Part shown: positions 25,110-33,651 of the stretch, piece by piece | Numbering within the stretch: position 1 is the stretch's first letter | How the letters are laid out: every line of letters begins with the position of its first letter | Assembly (NCBI GenBank): GCA_016190205.1 | Contig: JACPQZ010000042.1 | Location: forward strand, 1 to 34,804 | From: Candidatus Omnitrophota bacterium | GTDB lineage: Bacteria > Omnitrophota > JACPQZ01 | Direction of reading: 5' to 3' | DNA length: 34,804 nucleotides | Program-made: the position numbers and the translations under genes | The notes under the pieces: generated by a model | What the model saw: only the letters and a program-made list of their open reading frames with translations | Told to the model about the DNA's origin: nothing | Databases searched by the model: none

Positions 25110-25129
25110 GTATAAGAAGAGGTGATTTC

Positions 25130-25396
25130 ATGTACAGGACAGAAATGTATCTGCGGCAAGATCAGCTTGACGCCTTGCAGAACCTAGCCTTTTTAAGGAC
25201 GAAAAAAGGAAGGAAGCGGGTGGCGATGTCGGAGATCGTCCGAGAGGCGATCGACCTTTGGCTGAAACAACAGCCCAGCGCGACAAAGGCTTACAAGCTG
25301 ATCGAGCGCGCACTCGGCACAGCTATAGCGAGCGAGTCGGCCCTTAAAAAGGACTGGCTGCGAAAAGAAGAGGATGAGGCTTGGCGCGATTTATAA
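25130..25396 (+). CDS. Ribbon-helix-helix antitoxin
   Basis: MYRTEMYLRQDQLDALQNLAFLRTKKGRKRVAMSEIVREAIDLWL; overlaps the downstream PemK-like gene. Confidence 0.85.
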   Translation: MYRTEMYLRQDQLDALQNLAFLRTKKGRKRVAMSEIVREAIDLWLKQQPSATKAYKLIERALGTAIASESALKKDWLRKEEDEAWRDL

Positions 25397-25713
25397 AGGG
25401 GGATGTAGTTGTTCTGCCTTTCCCTTTTTCAGATCTTACACAGGCAAAAAGGCGTCCCGCCCTGGTCGTAGCAGATGCTGGGGGAGAGGATGTCATCCTC
25501 TGCCAGATCACGAGCCAACCGGTAAAAGATCGGGACGCGCTAGGGATCGATCACGAGGATTTTGAAACCGGAACGCTCAAGCTCAAGAGTAACATCCGGC
25601 CGAATCGCATCTTCACTGCCGATCAAAGCATCATTCTTTACAAGGCTGGCAGTCTGAAGGCCAAAAAAATCGGCGAAGTCATCGAGAAGATCATCCAAAT
25701 CTTAGAAAGGTAA
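25381..25713 (+). CDS. MazF/PemK-like toxin
   Basis: RFIKGDVVVLPFPFSDLTQAKRRPALVVADAGGEDVILCQITSQ...IRPNRIFTADQSIILYKAGSL; TTG start overlaps the antitoxin. Confidence 0.92.
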   Translation: MARFIKGDVVVLPFPFSDLTQAKRRPALVVADAGGEDVILCQITSQPVKDRDALGIDHEDFETGTLKLKSNIRPNRIFTADQSIILYKAGSLKAKKIGEVIEKIIQILER

Positions 25714-25720
25714 ATGAACA

Positions 25721-25757
25721 AAAAGACCGCTGCTCGAGCTTTGAGCAGCGGTCTTTT
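25721..25757. terminator. Bidirectional intrinsic terminator between convergent genes
   Basis: AAAAGACCGCTGCTC / GAGCAGCGGTCTTTT perfect 15-bp stem, 7-nt loop. Confidence 0.92.
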
Positions 25758-25788
25758 GATGTCTAGGGATATGGCTAATAAATCCCAG

Positions 25789-28422
25789 CTAATTCCCATC
25801 CGGCACAAACACGATATCCGCCTGGCCGAACATGGCCCAGATGTCGGTGCGCATGGGGATGGTGCTCACGTCTGTCCCATCGTACTGGCTGGACCACTCG
25901 ATGGAGTCTTTGATCTCAATGTCTCCGAACGTCCTGGGCAGTGTCCCTTGGCCATACCAAAAGAAGCGCTCTGACCCACCGGAGCCATTGATGTTGACGA
26001 CGACCGTATAGGTCCTTCCGGCCTGAAGAGCAACTGGTGTGATTTGGGTATAGCCCCAGTCATTGCAGGCCGAAACCAAAGTCTCCGCCAGCATCTCGCC
26101 AGGCCAGCCATCCCCGCGGTCATTGAATATCCTGGCTTTTTTGTTTCCGCAGAAGAAACCTCCTAGGTGAGTTACGACTCCATTCTTTTTGGGCGTGAAG
26201 CGATAACCCATCCAGTAGGGATAGCCGTGATGGGTGCCCAGCTCGCCAAAGGCATTGGTTTTCCAGGGGATCTGGACAGATTGAAACGTGACATCAACCT
26301 GACCATAAATGTAGTTGGTGAGGTTAATTGTGGGCCGCGCGTTGGGGTCGTTACCTGTGTAAGCATGGGTAGCGCCATCGATGCGAATGTCTTCATACGT
26401 CTGGGGAAGGGGAGGGTTAAGTGATTGGTATGCCCCTCCGGAGCCAGCGAGATAGACAGCCACCGTGTATTGAACCCCTTTTTTGACGGGTAAGGGTCTA
26501 ATGACAGTCCTGGCCCAGTTGTAGTTCATTGACGTGACATCCGCTGAAGCAAGCAAGGCTCCTGTACCTTTGTTAAAAAGCTTCACTTTCTTCGTGCCGT
26601 TGAATCGCCCTCCCAGGTGTGAGATCAAGCCATCGACCTGCGGGGTGAAGTGGTATCCCATAGCATAGTTCCAGGCGTATCCCGTTCGAAGTATGCCGTT
26701 ATTATTCGTTTCCCAGGGCGTTTGGCCGGGGACAAATGTGATGTCTACCTCCCCATACATCCGGCCAGGGGTAGTGAAGAAAGGAGGGAGGTTGGGTGTG
26801 TTCCACCCCCCGTTATAGGTACCGCTTACGATCGTAATATTACCGAAAGTCTTTGGAAATATGTCCTTGTCGTTGAAGGAATGCATACTGAGTTCAAGCG
26901 GATTGTCGGGATAGACTGCCACAATATAACTAGTGCCTGCCTGGACGTCCACCGGGGCAATGTCATTATAACTCCAGGCGTTTGATGCCGTGATTCTGGT
27001 GGATGCTAATAATGAACTCTCCAGCCATGCCTGCGTGTATCTGAAGAGTTTTACTGTAGCGGTACCATTAAATAAGCCCCCAAGACGTGTGATCTTTCCA
27101 GGAACCTTTGGGACAAAATGATATCCGTAAAAATTTGTCCCGCTCGTTTCAAATGTCCCAGGCTGTCCGAACGCGTTCGTGCTCCATGGCGTTTGAGGAG
27201 GGAACTCCATTTCGAAGGGGCCTTGGAACACGTAAACAGCACCTATAGCGTCTGCTGCTACTTGTTCTTGGGGACTCCCAATGATGATTTTATCTTTTGC
27301 AACTACTATGGACGCGCCAAAGGAGTCATAGTTCTGAGTGTTGGAACTTTTGTACGTGTGGAGCAGCTCGCCTGTCTCGGTATTGAAACCGTACACTATT
27401 CCTCCATACTTTTTACCATCGATGTAAGAAGTAAATGAGTCTCCAATCAGAACTAAGCATGTTCCATAAAATGCCACTGAAGATCCGTAATTCGAGTACG
27501 GATGTGCCTGAGGATTGGGAAAAGTGCGTAGGAGTCGACCGGTATTTAGATCGAACAAGTGGACCATATCGGACGAACTGGAAACGGCGCTGATCAATGC
27601 CTTTCCGTTCTTTGTTGCGAGCGCAGAACCGAATCGGCCCCATTCTGCGGGTAAAGGATTTTTGAAAGTGCGCTTTAATGTACCGTTGCTGCCGTCAAAC
27701 AAGTAGACCTCGCCAACGGCACGCCCAACGTCTGAGTCGGCGGCGCAGGGGTTTCCAATAAGTACGTCATTCTCCGAAGTGGCCAGCGCGTAACCAAAAC
27801 AATCCCCATCTCGTGCCGTCGGACTCTTGAGCGTACGGACGAGTTTTCCTGTTATGCCCGCGACTTCAAAGATTTGAACTGCGCCTTCGAGCGAGAACGC
27901 GGATCTGCGATAAGCGTAGGGATCTCCAACAACAATCTGATTGCCGAGGAAGGCTACCGAATAACCGAAGCCGTTGTTATCTATGGAACTATCTAAATTG
28001 GACCGAAAAGTGATCGGTTCGTTGAGAGTGCCGGTTCCGGTCCACTCGTCAAATATGACATACCCATTGTCACTAGGCTCTGAATCAAGCTGTGGAACTC
28101 CGATGATGAATTTGTTTCCTTTAGTGGCGACATTCGTTTGCCATGAGGAAGAGAGCCCCTTAATGAGACTAAGCACGCTGCCAGTATTGAAGTCGATGAG
28201 GTATACTGCGGCGTTGTCCTCACCAAGATAACCACTTGCGGTTGCAACCAAAATATCGTTGTCCAGAAGAGCAAGATGGGAGCCTAAGAAAAAAGTGCCC
28301 TCCCCTTGTGGGATCCCAATCCTCATGATCGGTTTGAGCTCTTCCGCATAGCCTGCTGGTGAGAACCAAGGCATCAGAGAGACAAATAATATAGAAATAA
28401 GTGGCAAGGTTATTTTATGCAT
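25789..28422 (-). CDS. Secreted beta-propeller (FG-GAP/PQQ-like) plus three DUF4082-like repeats
   Basis: Signal peptide MHKITLPLISILFVSLMPWFSPAGYA; FGYSVAFLGNQIVVGDP, FGSALATKNGKALIS, FGASIVVAKDKIIIGSP; three modules with GYxFTPKxxGxxTxLGGxFxGxKxxxLF..., ending WAMFGQADIVFVPDGN. Track ORF extends to 28485. Confidence 0.8.
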   Translation of the reverse strand: MHKITLPLISILFVSLMPWFSPAGYAEELKPIMRIGIPQGEGTFFLGSHLALLDNDILVATASGYLGEDNAAVYLIDFNTGSVLSLIKGLSSSWQTNVATKGNKFIIGVPQLDSEPSDNGYVIFDEWTGTGTLNEPITFRSNLDSSIDNNGFGYSVAFLGNQIVVGDPYAYRRSAFSLEGAVQIFEVAGITGKLVRTLKSPTARDGDCFGYALATSENDVLIGNPCAADSDVGRAVGEVYLFDGSNGTLKRTFKNPLPAEWGRFGSALATKNGKALISAVSSSSDMVHLFDLNTGRLLRTFPNPQAHPYSNYGSSVAFYGTCLVLIGDSFTSYIDGKKYGGIVYGFNTETGELLHTYKSSNTQNYDSFGASIVVAKDKIIIGSPQEQVAADAIGAVYVFQGPFEMEFPPQTPWSTNAFGQPGTFETSGTNFYGYHFVPKVPGKITRLGGLFNGTATVKLFRYTQAWLESSLLASTRITASNAWSYNDIAPVDVQAGTSYIVAVYPDNPLELSMHSFNDKDIFPKTFGNITIVSGTYNGGWNTPNLPPFFTTPGRMYGEVDITFVPGQTPWETNNNGILRTGYAWNYAMGYHFTPQVDGLISHLGGRFNGTKKVKLFNKGTGALLASADVTSMNYNWARTVIRPLPVKKGVQYTVAVYLAGSGGAYQSLNPPLPQTYEDIRIDGATHAYTGNDPNARPTINLTNYIYGQVDVTFQSVQIPWKTNAFGELGTHHGYPYWMGYRFTPKKNGVVTHLGGFFCGNKKARIFNDRGDGWPGEMLAETLVSACNDWGYTQITPVALQAGRTYTVVVNINGSGGSERFFWYGQGTLPRTFGDIEIKDSIEWSSQYDGTDVSTIPMRTDIWAMFGQADIVFVPDGN

Positions 28423-28510
28423 AGGGTTCCTTGTTGAGGCACCTCTTCTAAAAACGGGCACACACAACATTCTCTGCCTAAACAATAAAAACCGTACATC
28501 TTTTACGGCA

Positions 28511-28570
28511 TCCGGTCCGGCACAAACACGATGTCTGCCTGATCGAATATGACACAGGGTCTGTGCGCGT
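28511..28570 (-). repeat. Remnant copy 3 of the 3' end of the secreted protein gene
   Basis: TCCGGTCCGGCACAAACACGATGTCTGCCTGATCGAATATGACACAGGGTCTGTGCGCG, diverged from 25795-25851. Confidence 0.75.
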
Positions 28571-28582
28571 TCAAGTTGTGGA

Positions 28583-29164
28583 TCATGATTGCAACAATTG
28601 GCTAAACCGGGCCATGTCTTCCGAGTGGACGTGTGTGAGCTCTATCCCGGCCATCATGGAAGCGGCGCCGTTGCCGTTTTCGCGCATCCAGACGGCGTGG
28701 GCCGTGGCCTTCACAGGGGGAGCATCCATATGCTCCGGGTCGCGGATCTCAAGCTCCAGGCCCTGGTGAAAATCCAGAATGGGCTTGGGAGAGTCGAGGT
28801 AAACCTTAAGCCCGCCCATGCTGATATCGCCCGTCGTGGCAAACGAGAATTCGCTTCCGTTCTCGCGCTTGCGCAGGCGGATGTGGAGCCTCTTCTTGAG
28901 CCGGGGATGCTTCCTTCTTTCAGCGGGGTTGGAGCGTGCGGCAAGTATGCGTCTAGTAAGTTCCTGCTTATCCCTTAGCCCGACTCCCGACAGCCCCATG
29001 GCCATGGCACCCTGCACGAGGGCGCTCATGACGTCGACCTTGGTGAGCCGGTTTCCGGTTGAAAAGCGCGCGTCAATAATGAGCTTGTCTATAAATTCGA
29101 CTTGTTCGCGAGTGAGAAGGGCGATGACCCTTCCTCTAACAGCGTGGTCCAGTGGAGCGTTCAT
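28583..29164 (-). CDS. PilZ domain protein with RHH-like N-terminus
   Basis: ERRKHPRLKKRLHIRLRK (RxxxR) and GDISMGGLKVYL (DxSxxG) PilZ motifs; N-terminal LTREQVEFIDKLIIDARFSTGNRLTKVDVMSALVQGAM. Confidence 0.82.
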   Translation of the reverse strand: MNAPLDHAVRGRVIALLTREQVEFIDKLIIDARFSTGNRLTKVDVMSALVQGAMAMGLSGVGLRDKQELTRRILAARSNPAERRKHPRLKKRLHIRLRKRENGSEFSFATTGDISMGGLKVYLDSPKPILDFHQGLELEIRDPEHMDAPPVKATAHAVWMRENGNGAASMMAGIELTHVHSEDMARFSQLLQS

Positions 29165-29363
29165 GGTTAGGTTCCTTTCTCATGAGTTATGGATAAGTCT
29201 CTATAAAGGTGTAACCGAATGAGTATGAATAAAATAACCTGAAAACTATAACCTACAACTGTTAGTCTGTCAAATAAACTGTATGAAGGTTTATACAGAA
29301 CTTGCTTTCATTTAACAGGTTACAGCAATGAAAAATATTTATGGTGCCTGTGTGCGAATCTGC

Positions 29364-29406
29364 ACATATAGCCTCAATTGACTATATGTATGGCTTATGA
29401 TATTTT
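29364..29406 (+). promoter_or_regulatory. Promoter plus operator-like inverted repeat for the siroheme/heme operon
   Basis: TTGACT (29378-29383), 17-nt spacer, TATTTT (29401-29406); ACATATAG (29364-29371) / CTATATGT (29382-29389) overlaps the -35. Confidence 0.6.
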
Positions 29407-29415
29407 TAACTAACT

Positions 29416-30063
29416 ATGTATTATCCGATCAATCTGGACCTTAAAGGACGGCCAGTATTGGTCGTCGGCGGGGGCAGGGTCGCCGAGCGTAAGGTATTGT
29501 CGCTCATTGAGTACGGGGCACGCGTTACTGTTGTGAGCCCGGAGCTGACCCCAAAGCTTTCACGGTTTGCCAAAAGGGGTAGGATCAGGACTTTTAGCCG
29601 GCCAGTTCGCGTGAGAGATCTTAAAGGGCAGTTTGTCATCATCTGTGCCACCTCGAATCAAGCTCTCAATGCGCGTATCGGCCGCAGGGCGATTGCGAAA
29701 GGCCAGCTCGTCAACGTAGTAGATGCCCCAAGCGTTTCTAACTTCATAGCTCCTTCTGTCGTGCGGAGAGGGGCCCTCGTCATCGCGATTTCGACGGAAG
29801 GGCAGGTCCCGGCCCTCTCCAAGAGGCTCCGCAAAGACATTGAAAGGACCATCGGCCCCCGCTATACCGAGATCGTCCGCTTTCTGGCAAGGCTCCGCAA
29901 GGGGCTTCAGGATGAGGTCGAGGATATCCGCGTCCGCCGGCAGCTGATGAACCAAATTGTAGACCGCGACTTTCACCTTCTGGCAAACCGCGCCAAGAGG
30001 TCCGTTCTCGAAAAAAGGATCAAGCGTCTCATCAGGAAATTCACGAAGGACATCAAAGGATAA
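29416..30063 (+). CDS. Precorrin-2 dehydrogenase/sirohydrochlorin ferrochelatase-type (CysG N-domain/Met8-like)
   Basis: MYYPINLDLKGRPVLVVGGGRVAERKVLSLIEYGARVTVVSPELTPKL...VNVVDAPSVSNFIAPSVVRRGALVIAISTEGQVPALSKRLRKDIE. Confidence 0.92.
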   Translation: MYYPINLDLKGRPVLVVGGGRVAERKVLSLIEYGARVTVVSPELTPKLSRFAKRGRIRTFSRPVRVRDLKGQFVIICATSNQALNARIGRRAIAKGQLVNVVDAPSVSNFIAPSVVRRGALVIAISTEGQVPALSKRLRKDIERTIGPRYTEIVRFLARLRKGLQDEVEDIRVRRQLMNQIVDRDFHLLANRAKRSVLEKRIKRLIRKFTKDIKG

Positions 30064-30073
30064 GCGAATCTGT

Positions 30074-31162
30074 ATGGGCATAGCGGTCGTCGGACTTAAT
30101 CACCGGACGGCGCCTGTTGCCGTCCGCGAAAAATTGGCGTTTCCCCACGCAGGCCTGGAGGATGCCTACCGGCGTTTGCGTTCTATCTACGGCATTGAGG
30201 AGGCGGTCATCCTCTCGACCTGCAACCGGGTGGAGATTTACGCCCAAAGGTCGGCGGGCCCGCTCGGGGAGGAGTTGGAGGCTTTTCTGGGCTCTTTTCA
30301 CGGGATCAAGCGGGAGCGCTTTGCCGCGAGCCTTTATCACTATCACGAGATGGATGCTATTCGTCACCTCTTCTCCGTAAGTTCCAGCCTCGATTCCATG
30401 GTGATTGGGGAGTCCGAGATCGTGGGCCAGGTCAAACAGGCGTACCGCGTGGCGGATGAGAACGGCATGTGCGGCAAGCAGTTTCATCATATATTTCAGA
30501 AATCTTTCCAGGTCTCCAAGAGGGTGCGAACGGAGACGGGCATCAGCCAGGGAGCGGTGAGCGTGAGCTCCATCGCCCTGGACCTGGCGCGGAAGATTTT
30601 CGGCAGTGTATGGGGCAAAGAGGTCCTCATTATCGGCACGGGCAAGATGAGCGCGAAGACCGCGCTCCTTCTTAAGCAGGGCGGGGTGGGCCGGGTGATG
30701 GTCGTGAGCCGGACGGAAGAAAGGGCCTGCGATTTGGCCCGGGCGATGGGAGGGGTCGCGCTCGCCGCGCAAGACTTGGACCGCGCCCTGGCCCGGGCGG
30801 ATATCGTCATTGCATCGAGCACGGCGCCGCAGTTTTTGGTGCGCCGGGCGACCTTGGAGGGCATACTTCCGGCGCGGGGATTCAGGCCGCTCCTTTTTGT
30901 GGATCTCGGCGTCCCGCGGAATGTGGACCCGGAAGTGGGTCAGATGAGTCAGGTCCTCGTGTATGATATCGATAGCCTCGCCGCGATCTCCGAGGAAAAC
31001 GCCTGCAGGAGGCAGGCGGATCTACACAGGGGACTTATGCTCGTCGACGAAAAGGCCGGCCAAGTGGCGGGGTGGTTAAACTCGGCGAACGGCCGGGCCG
31101 ATGGCCCGCAAAGCCTCCGGCCGCGGGCTGAAAGCGTCCCCAGTGCCCAGGCCGCTCTTTAA
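30074..31162 (+). CDS. hemA: Glutamyl-tRNA reductase
   Basis: VGLNHRTAPVAVREKLAF, VILSTCNRVEIYA, SLDSMVIGESEIVGQVKQAY, VLIIGTGKMSAKTA, FVDLGVPRNVDPEV. Confidence 0.97.
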   Translation: MGIAVVGLNHRTAPVAVREKLAFPHAGLEDAYRRLRSIYGIEEAVILSTCNRVEIYAQRSAGPLGEELEAFLGSFHGIKRERFAASLYHYHEMDAIRHLFSVSSSLDSMVIGESEIVGQVKQAYRVADENGMCGKQFHHIFQKSFQVSKRVRTETGISQGAVSVSSIALDLARKIFGSVWGKEVLIIGTGKMSAKTALLLKQGGVGRVMVVSRTEERACDLARAMGGVALAAQDLDRALARADIVIASSTAPQFLVRRATLEGILPARGFRPLLFVDLGVPRNVDPEVGQMSQVLVYDIDSLAAISEENACRRQADLHRGLMLVDEKAGQVAGWLNSANGRADGPQSLRPRAESVPSAQAAL

Positions 31163-32078
31163 GATAGGTTCCCGTGCGAGTCTGCTCGCCCGGACCCAGG
31201 CGCTCTGGGTTCAAGCAGCGCTTAAAAGAAATTTTCCACGCCTTAAGTTTGAGCTGGTTTTAGTCCGTACGGAAGGCGACAGGAATCTTGCCCCCTTCGA
31301 TCAGGTGGGGACGAAGGGGATGTTTACCCGCGCGATCGATGAGAAGCTGGTAAGGGGCGCGGTGGATCTGGCCGTGCACAGCCTCAAGGATCTGCCTGCG
31401 GAGCTTCCCGAGGGGGTGGTCCTGGCCTGTGTTCCCAGGCGGGAGGATCCGCGCGACGCGCTGGTAAGTCTCGCCGGGGAAGTGGACTCGCTTCGAGGCT
31501 TGGCCGCGGGGTCCAGGATCGGGACCTCGAGCCCGAGGAGGGCGGCACAGATCCGGGCCTTAAGACCTGATTGCGCCGTCACCGATGTGCGCGGTAATCT
31601 GGATACCCGGCTTAAAAAACTTGAGGCGCGCGAATTTGAATGCCTCGTCGTGGCCCTGGCAGGGCTCATCCGGCTTAAAGTGCGCGATAGGCATGTGGTC
31701 CCCATTCCGGCAGATGACATGCTGCCCTGCCCGGGGCAGGGGGCTTTGGGGTTAACGGCGCGCGAGGGTGATTTAGAAGCCCGGGAGCTTGCCGGCAGCA
31801 TTGAAGATGAGCGCTCACGGCTGGCGGCCGACGCGGAGCGTTCATTTCTAAAGGCCCTTGGGGGGAGCTGCCGCCTGCCCTGCGGGGCGCTGGCCGAGGT
31901 AAGCAAGGAGCGAATAAAAATGTCCGGAATTCTTCTCTCTACGGACGGTACGAAGAGCTATAAAGCCTGTGTGGAATCTCAAGCGGCACAGGCAGAAGAG
32001 ATCGGGGCGCGGCTTAAGGAAGAGCTCCTTAACTTGGGAGCGGGAGATGTGTTGCCACGTGAGACGAAGGCGGTTTAA
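31101..32078 (+). CDS. hemC: Hydroxymethylbilane synthase (porphobilinogen deaminase)
   Basis: FKIGSRASLLARTQALWVQAAL, FTRAIDEKLVRGAVDLAVHSLKDLPAELPEGVVLA, SSPRRAAQI, DVRGNLDTRLKKL, ALGGSCRLPCGA. Confidence 0.96.
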   Translation: MARKASGRGLKASPVPRPLFKIGSRASLLARTQALWVQAALKRNFPRLKFELVLVRTEGDRNLAPFDQVGTKGMFTRAIDEKLVRGAVDLAVHSLKDLPAELPEGVVLACVPRREDPRDALVSLAGEVDSLRGLAAGSRIGTSSPRRAAQIRALRPDCAVTDVRGNLDTRLKKLEAREFECLVVALAGLIRLKVRDRHVVPIPADDMLPCPGQGALGLTAREGDLEARELAGSIEDERSRLAADAERSFLKALGGSCRLPCGALAEVSKERIKMSGILLSTDGTKSYKACVESQAAQAEEIGARLKEELLNLGAGDVLPRETKAV

Positions 32079-33600
32079 GAAAGGAAAGGTTTTCCTGGTC
32101 GGGGCAGGCCCCGGCGATCCGGGGCTTATTACGGTAAAGGGCCTTGAGCTTTTGCAAAGGGCGGATGCCGTGGTCTATGACGCCCTTGTGGATACCAGCC
32201 TTTTAGACCACGCCCGGGCGGGGGCGCGGCGCATTTTTATGGGTAAGCGGATGGGCCAGCCCTCCGCCAAACAGGGCGAGATCCACCGCCTGCTCATTCG
32301 CGAAGCGCGCAGGGGCCGCGCGGTCGTGCGGCTTAAGGGCGGGGATCCCTTGCTCTTCGGCCGCGGGGCGGAAGAAGCAAGCGCCCTGCGCCGGGCCCGT
32401 GTGCCTTATGAGATCGTCCCCGGCGTCTCGAGCGCCTGGGCGGTCCCCGCATACGCGGGAATTTCCCTCACAGACAGGCGCTTAAGTTCCAGTGTGATGC
32501 TCACGACGGCCCACGAGGCGTCTTTCAAGAGAAATTTAACCCCAATGCGTTGGAAACGGCTTGCGAGGGGAGCCGATACCCTCGTCATTTTTATGGGCCT
32601 AAGCCGCCTGGCCGACCTGACTCGTCACCTGATGCGGGCCGGTTTAAAGAGCAGCGCGCCTTGCGCATTGCTCTACTGGGGCACCACATCCAGGCAACGG
32701 TCTCTTTTTTCAACCCTTGGACGCGTGGCCCAACTGGCCGAGCGACTGCGTTTTAAGGCTCCCTCGCTTCTCATCGTGGGCCGGGTGGCCCGCCAAAGGC
32801 GTCTGGGGCGGTGGTGGCATCCGCCCGGGCTAAAAGGCAAAAGGATTTTGGTGACGCGGCCCCGCGGTCAGGCCGGTGCGCTCGCGCGGCTATTAAGGGC
32901 GAGGGGGGCGCGCGTCGTTACGGCCGCAACCATCCGCATCGAACCCGCTTCAAGTTACAAGGCGCTGGACCGTGCGATCTACGCGATCAGCCGGTTTGAC
33001 TGGCTCGTTTTTACCAGCGCAAACGGGGTCGAGGCGTTTTTCCGCCGCTGGAAGAAGGTTCGGCCGGGGCAGAGTCTTCCTGCAAAGCTGCGCGTGGCGG
33101 TGATTGGACCCGCGACACGCGCCGCGGCGCGGGGGTACAGACTCAAAGTGCACCTTTCACCCAAGCAGTACGTGGCCGAGGGGCTTTTGCAGGCCTTCCG
33201 CGACAAAAGGTTATCTTTAAAGGGAAAACATGTTCTGCTCCCGCGGGCCCGCGACGCCCGGCCGACAATGGTCCAGGGGCTTCGTCGGATGGGGGCAAAG
33301 GTGGAAGTGGTCGAGGCCTACCACACCGCGGTGGACCCGCGCGCGGCGCGGGCCCTGCGGGCCGTTTCGGCCAACGGGGGAGTGGATCTCGTCACATTCA
33401 CGAGTTCCTCCACGGCGGAGAATTTCGTTCGGATACTGGGGCCCGGAAAGGCGCAGAAAATCGCGCAGAGGGCCGTGACTGCAAGCATCGGCCCCGTGAC
33501 CAGCGAGACCCTGAACCGCTTGGGATTAAACGTGGACATCGAGGCGAATCCCTCGACCGTTCATGGACTTGTTCAGGCAATTGAACGATATTTTAACTAG
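32047..33600 (+). CDS. cobA-hemD: Uroporphyrinogen-III C-methyltransferase / uroporphyrinogen-III synthase fusion
   Basis: VFLVGAGPGDPGLITVKGLELLQRADAVVYDALV, VVRLKGGDPLLFGRGAEEA, VPGVSSAWAVPAYAGI; C-terminal HemD domain KRILVTRPRGQAGALARLLRARGA...DWLVFTSANGVEAFF...TFTSSSTAENF. Confidence 0.95.
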   Translation: MCCHVRRRRFKKGKVFLVGAGPGDPGLITVKGLELLQRADAVVYDALVDTSLLDHARAGARRIFMGKRMGQPSAKQGEIHRLLIREARRGRAVVRLKGGDPLLFGRGAEEASALRRARVPYEIVPGVSSAWAVPAYAGISLTDRRLSSSVMLTTAHEASFKRNLTPMRWKRLARGADTLVIFMGLSRLADLTRHLMRAGLKSSAPCALLYWGTTSRQRSLFSTLGRVAQLAERLRFKAPSLLIVGRVARQRRLGRWWHPPGLKGKRILVTRPRGQAGALARLLRARGARVVTAATIRIEPASSYKALDRAIYAISRFDWLVFTSANGVEAFFRRWKKVRPGQSLPAKLRVAVIGPATRAAARGYRLKVHLSPKQYVAEGLLQAFRDKRLSLKGKHVLLPRARDARPTMVQGLRRMGAKVEVVEAYHTAVDPRAARALRAVSANGGVDLVTFTSSSTAENFVRILGPGKAQKIAQRAVTASIGPVTSETLNRLGLNVDIEANPSTVHGLVQAIERYFN

Positions 33601-33605
33601 TTAGG

Positions 33606-33633
33606 GGTGTGTGGTGAGTGATGTGTGGTGAGG
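33606..33633 (+). repeat. Left heptad repeat arm of the four-helix-bundle element
   Basis: GGTGTGT GGTGAGT GATGTGT GGTGAGG, four 7-mers of form GRTGWGK; 33614-33632 is inverted-complementary to 34022-34040. Confidence 0.88.
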
Positions 33634-33651
33634 TTGGGAGACGAGGGCTTA

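Noticed and set aside
25714-25974. ORF MNKKTAARALSSGLLMSRDMANKSQ... on + strand
   Set aside because: Begins in the terminator hairpin and reads antisense through the 3' end of the secreted-protein gene; its match to ORF 24856-25125 is explained by the repeated 3' end.
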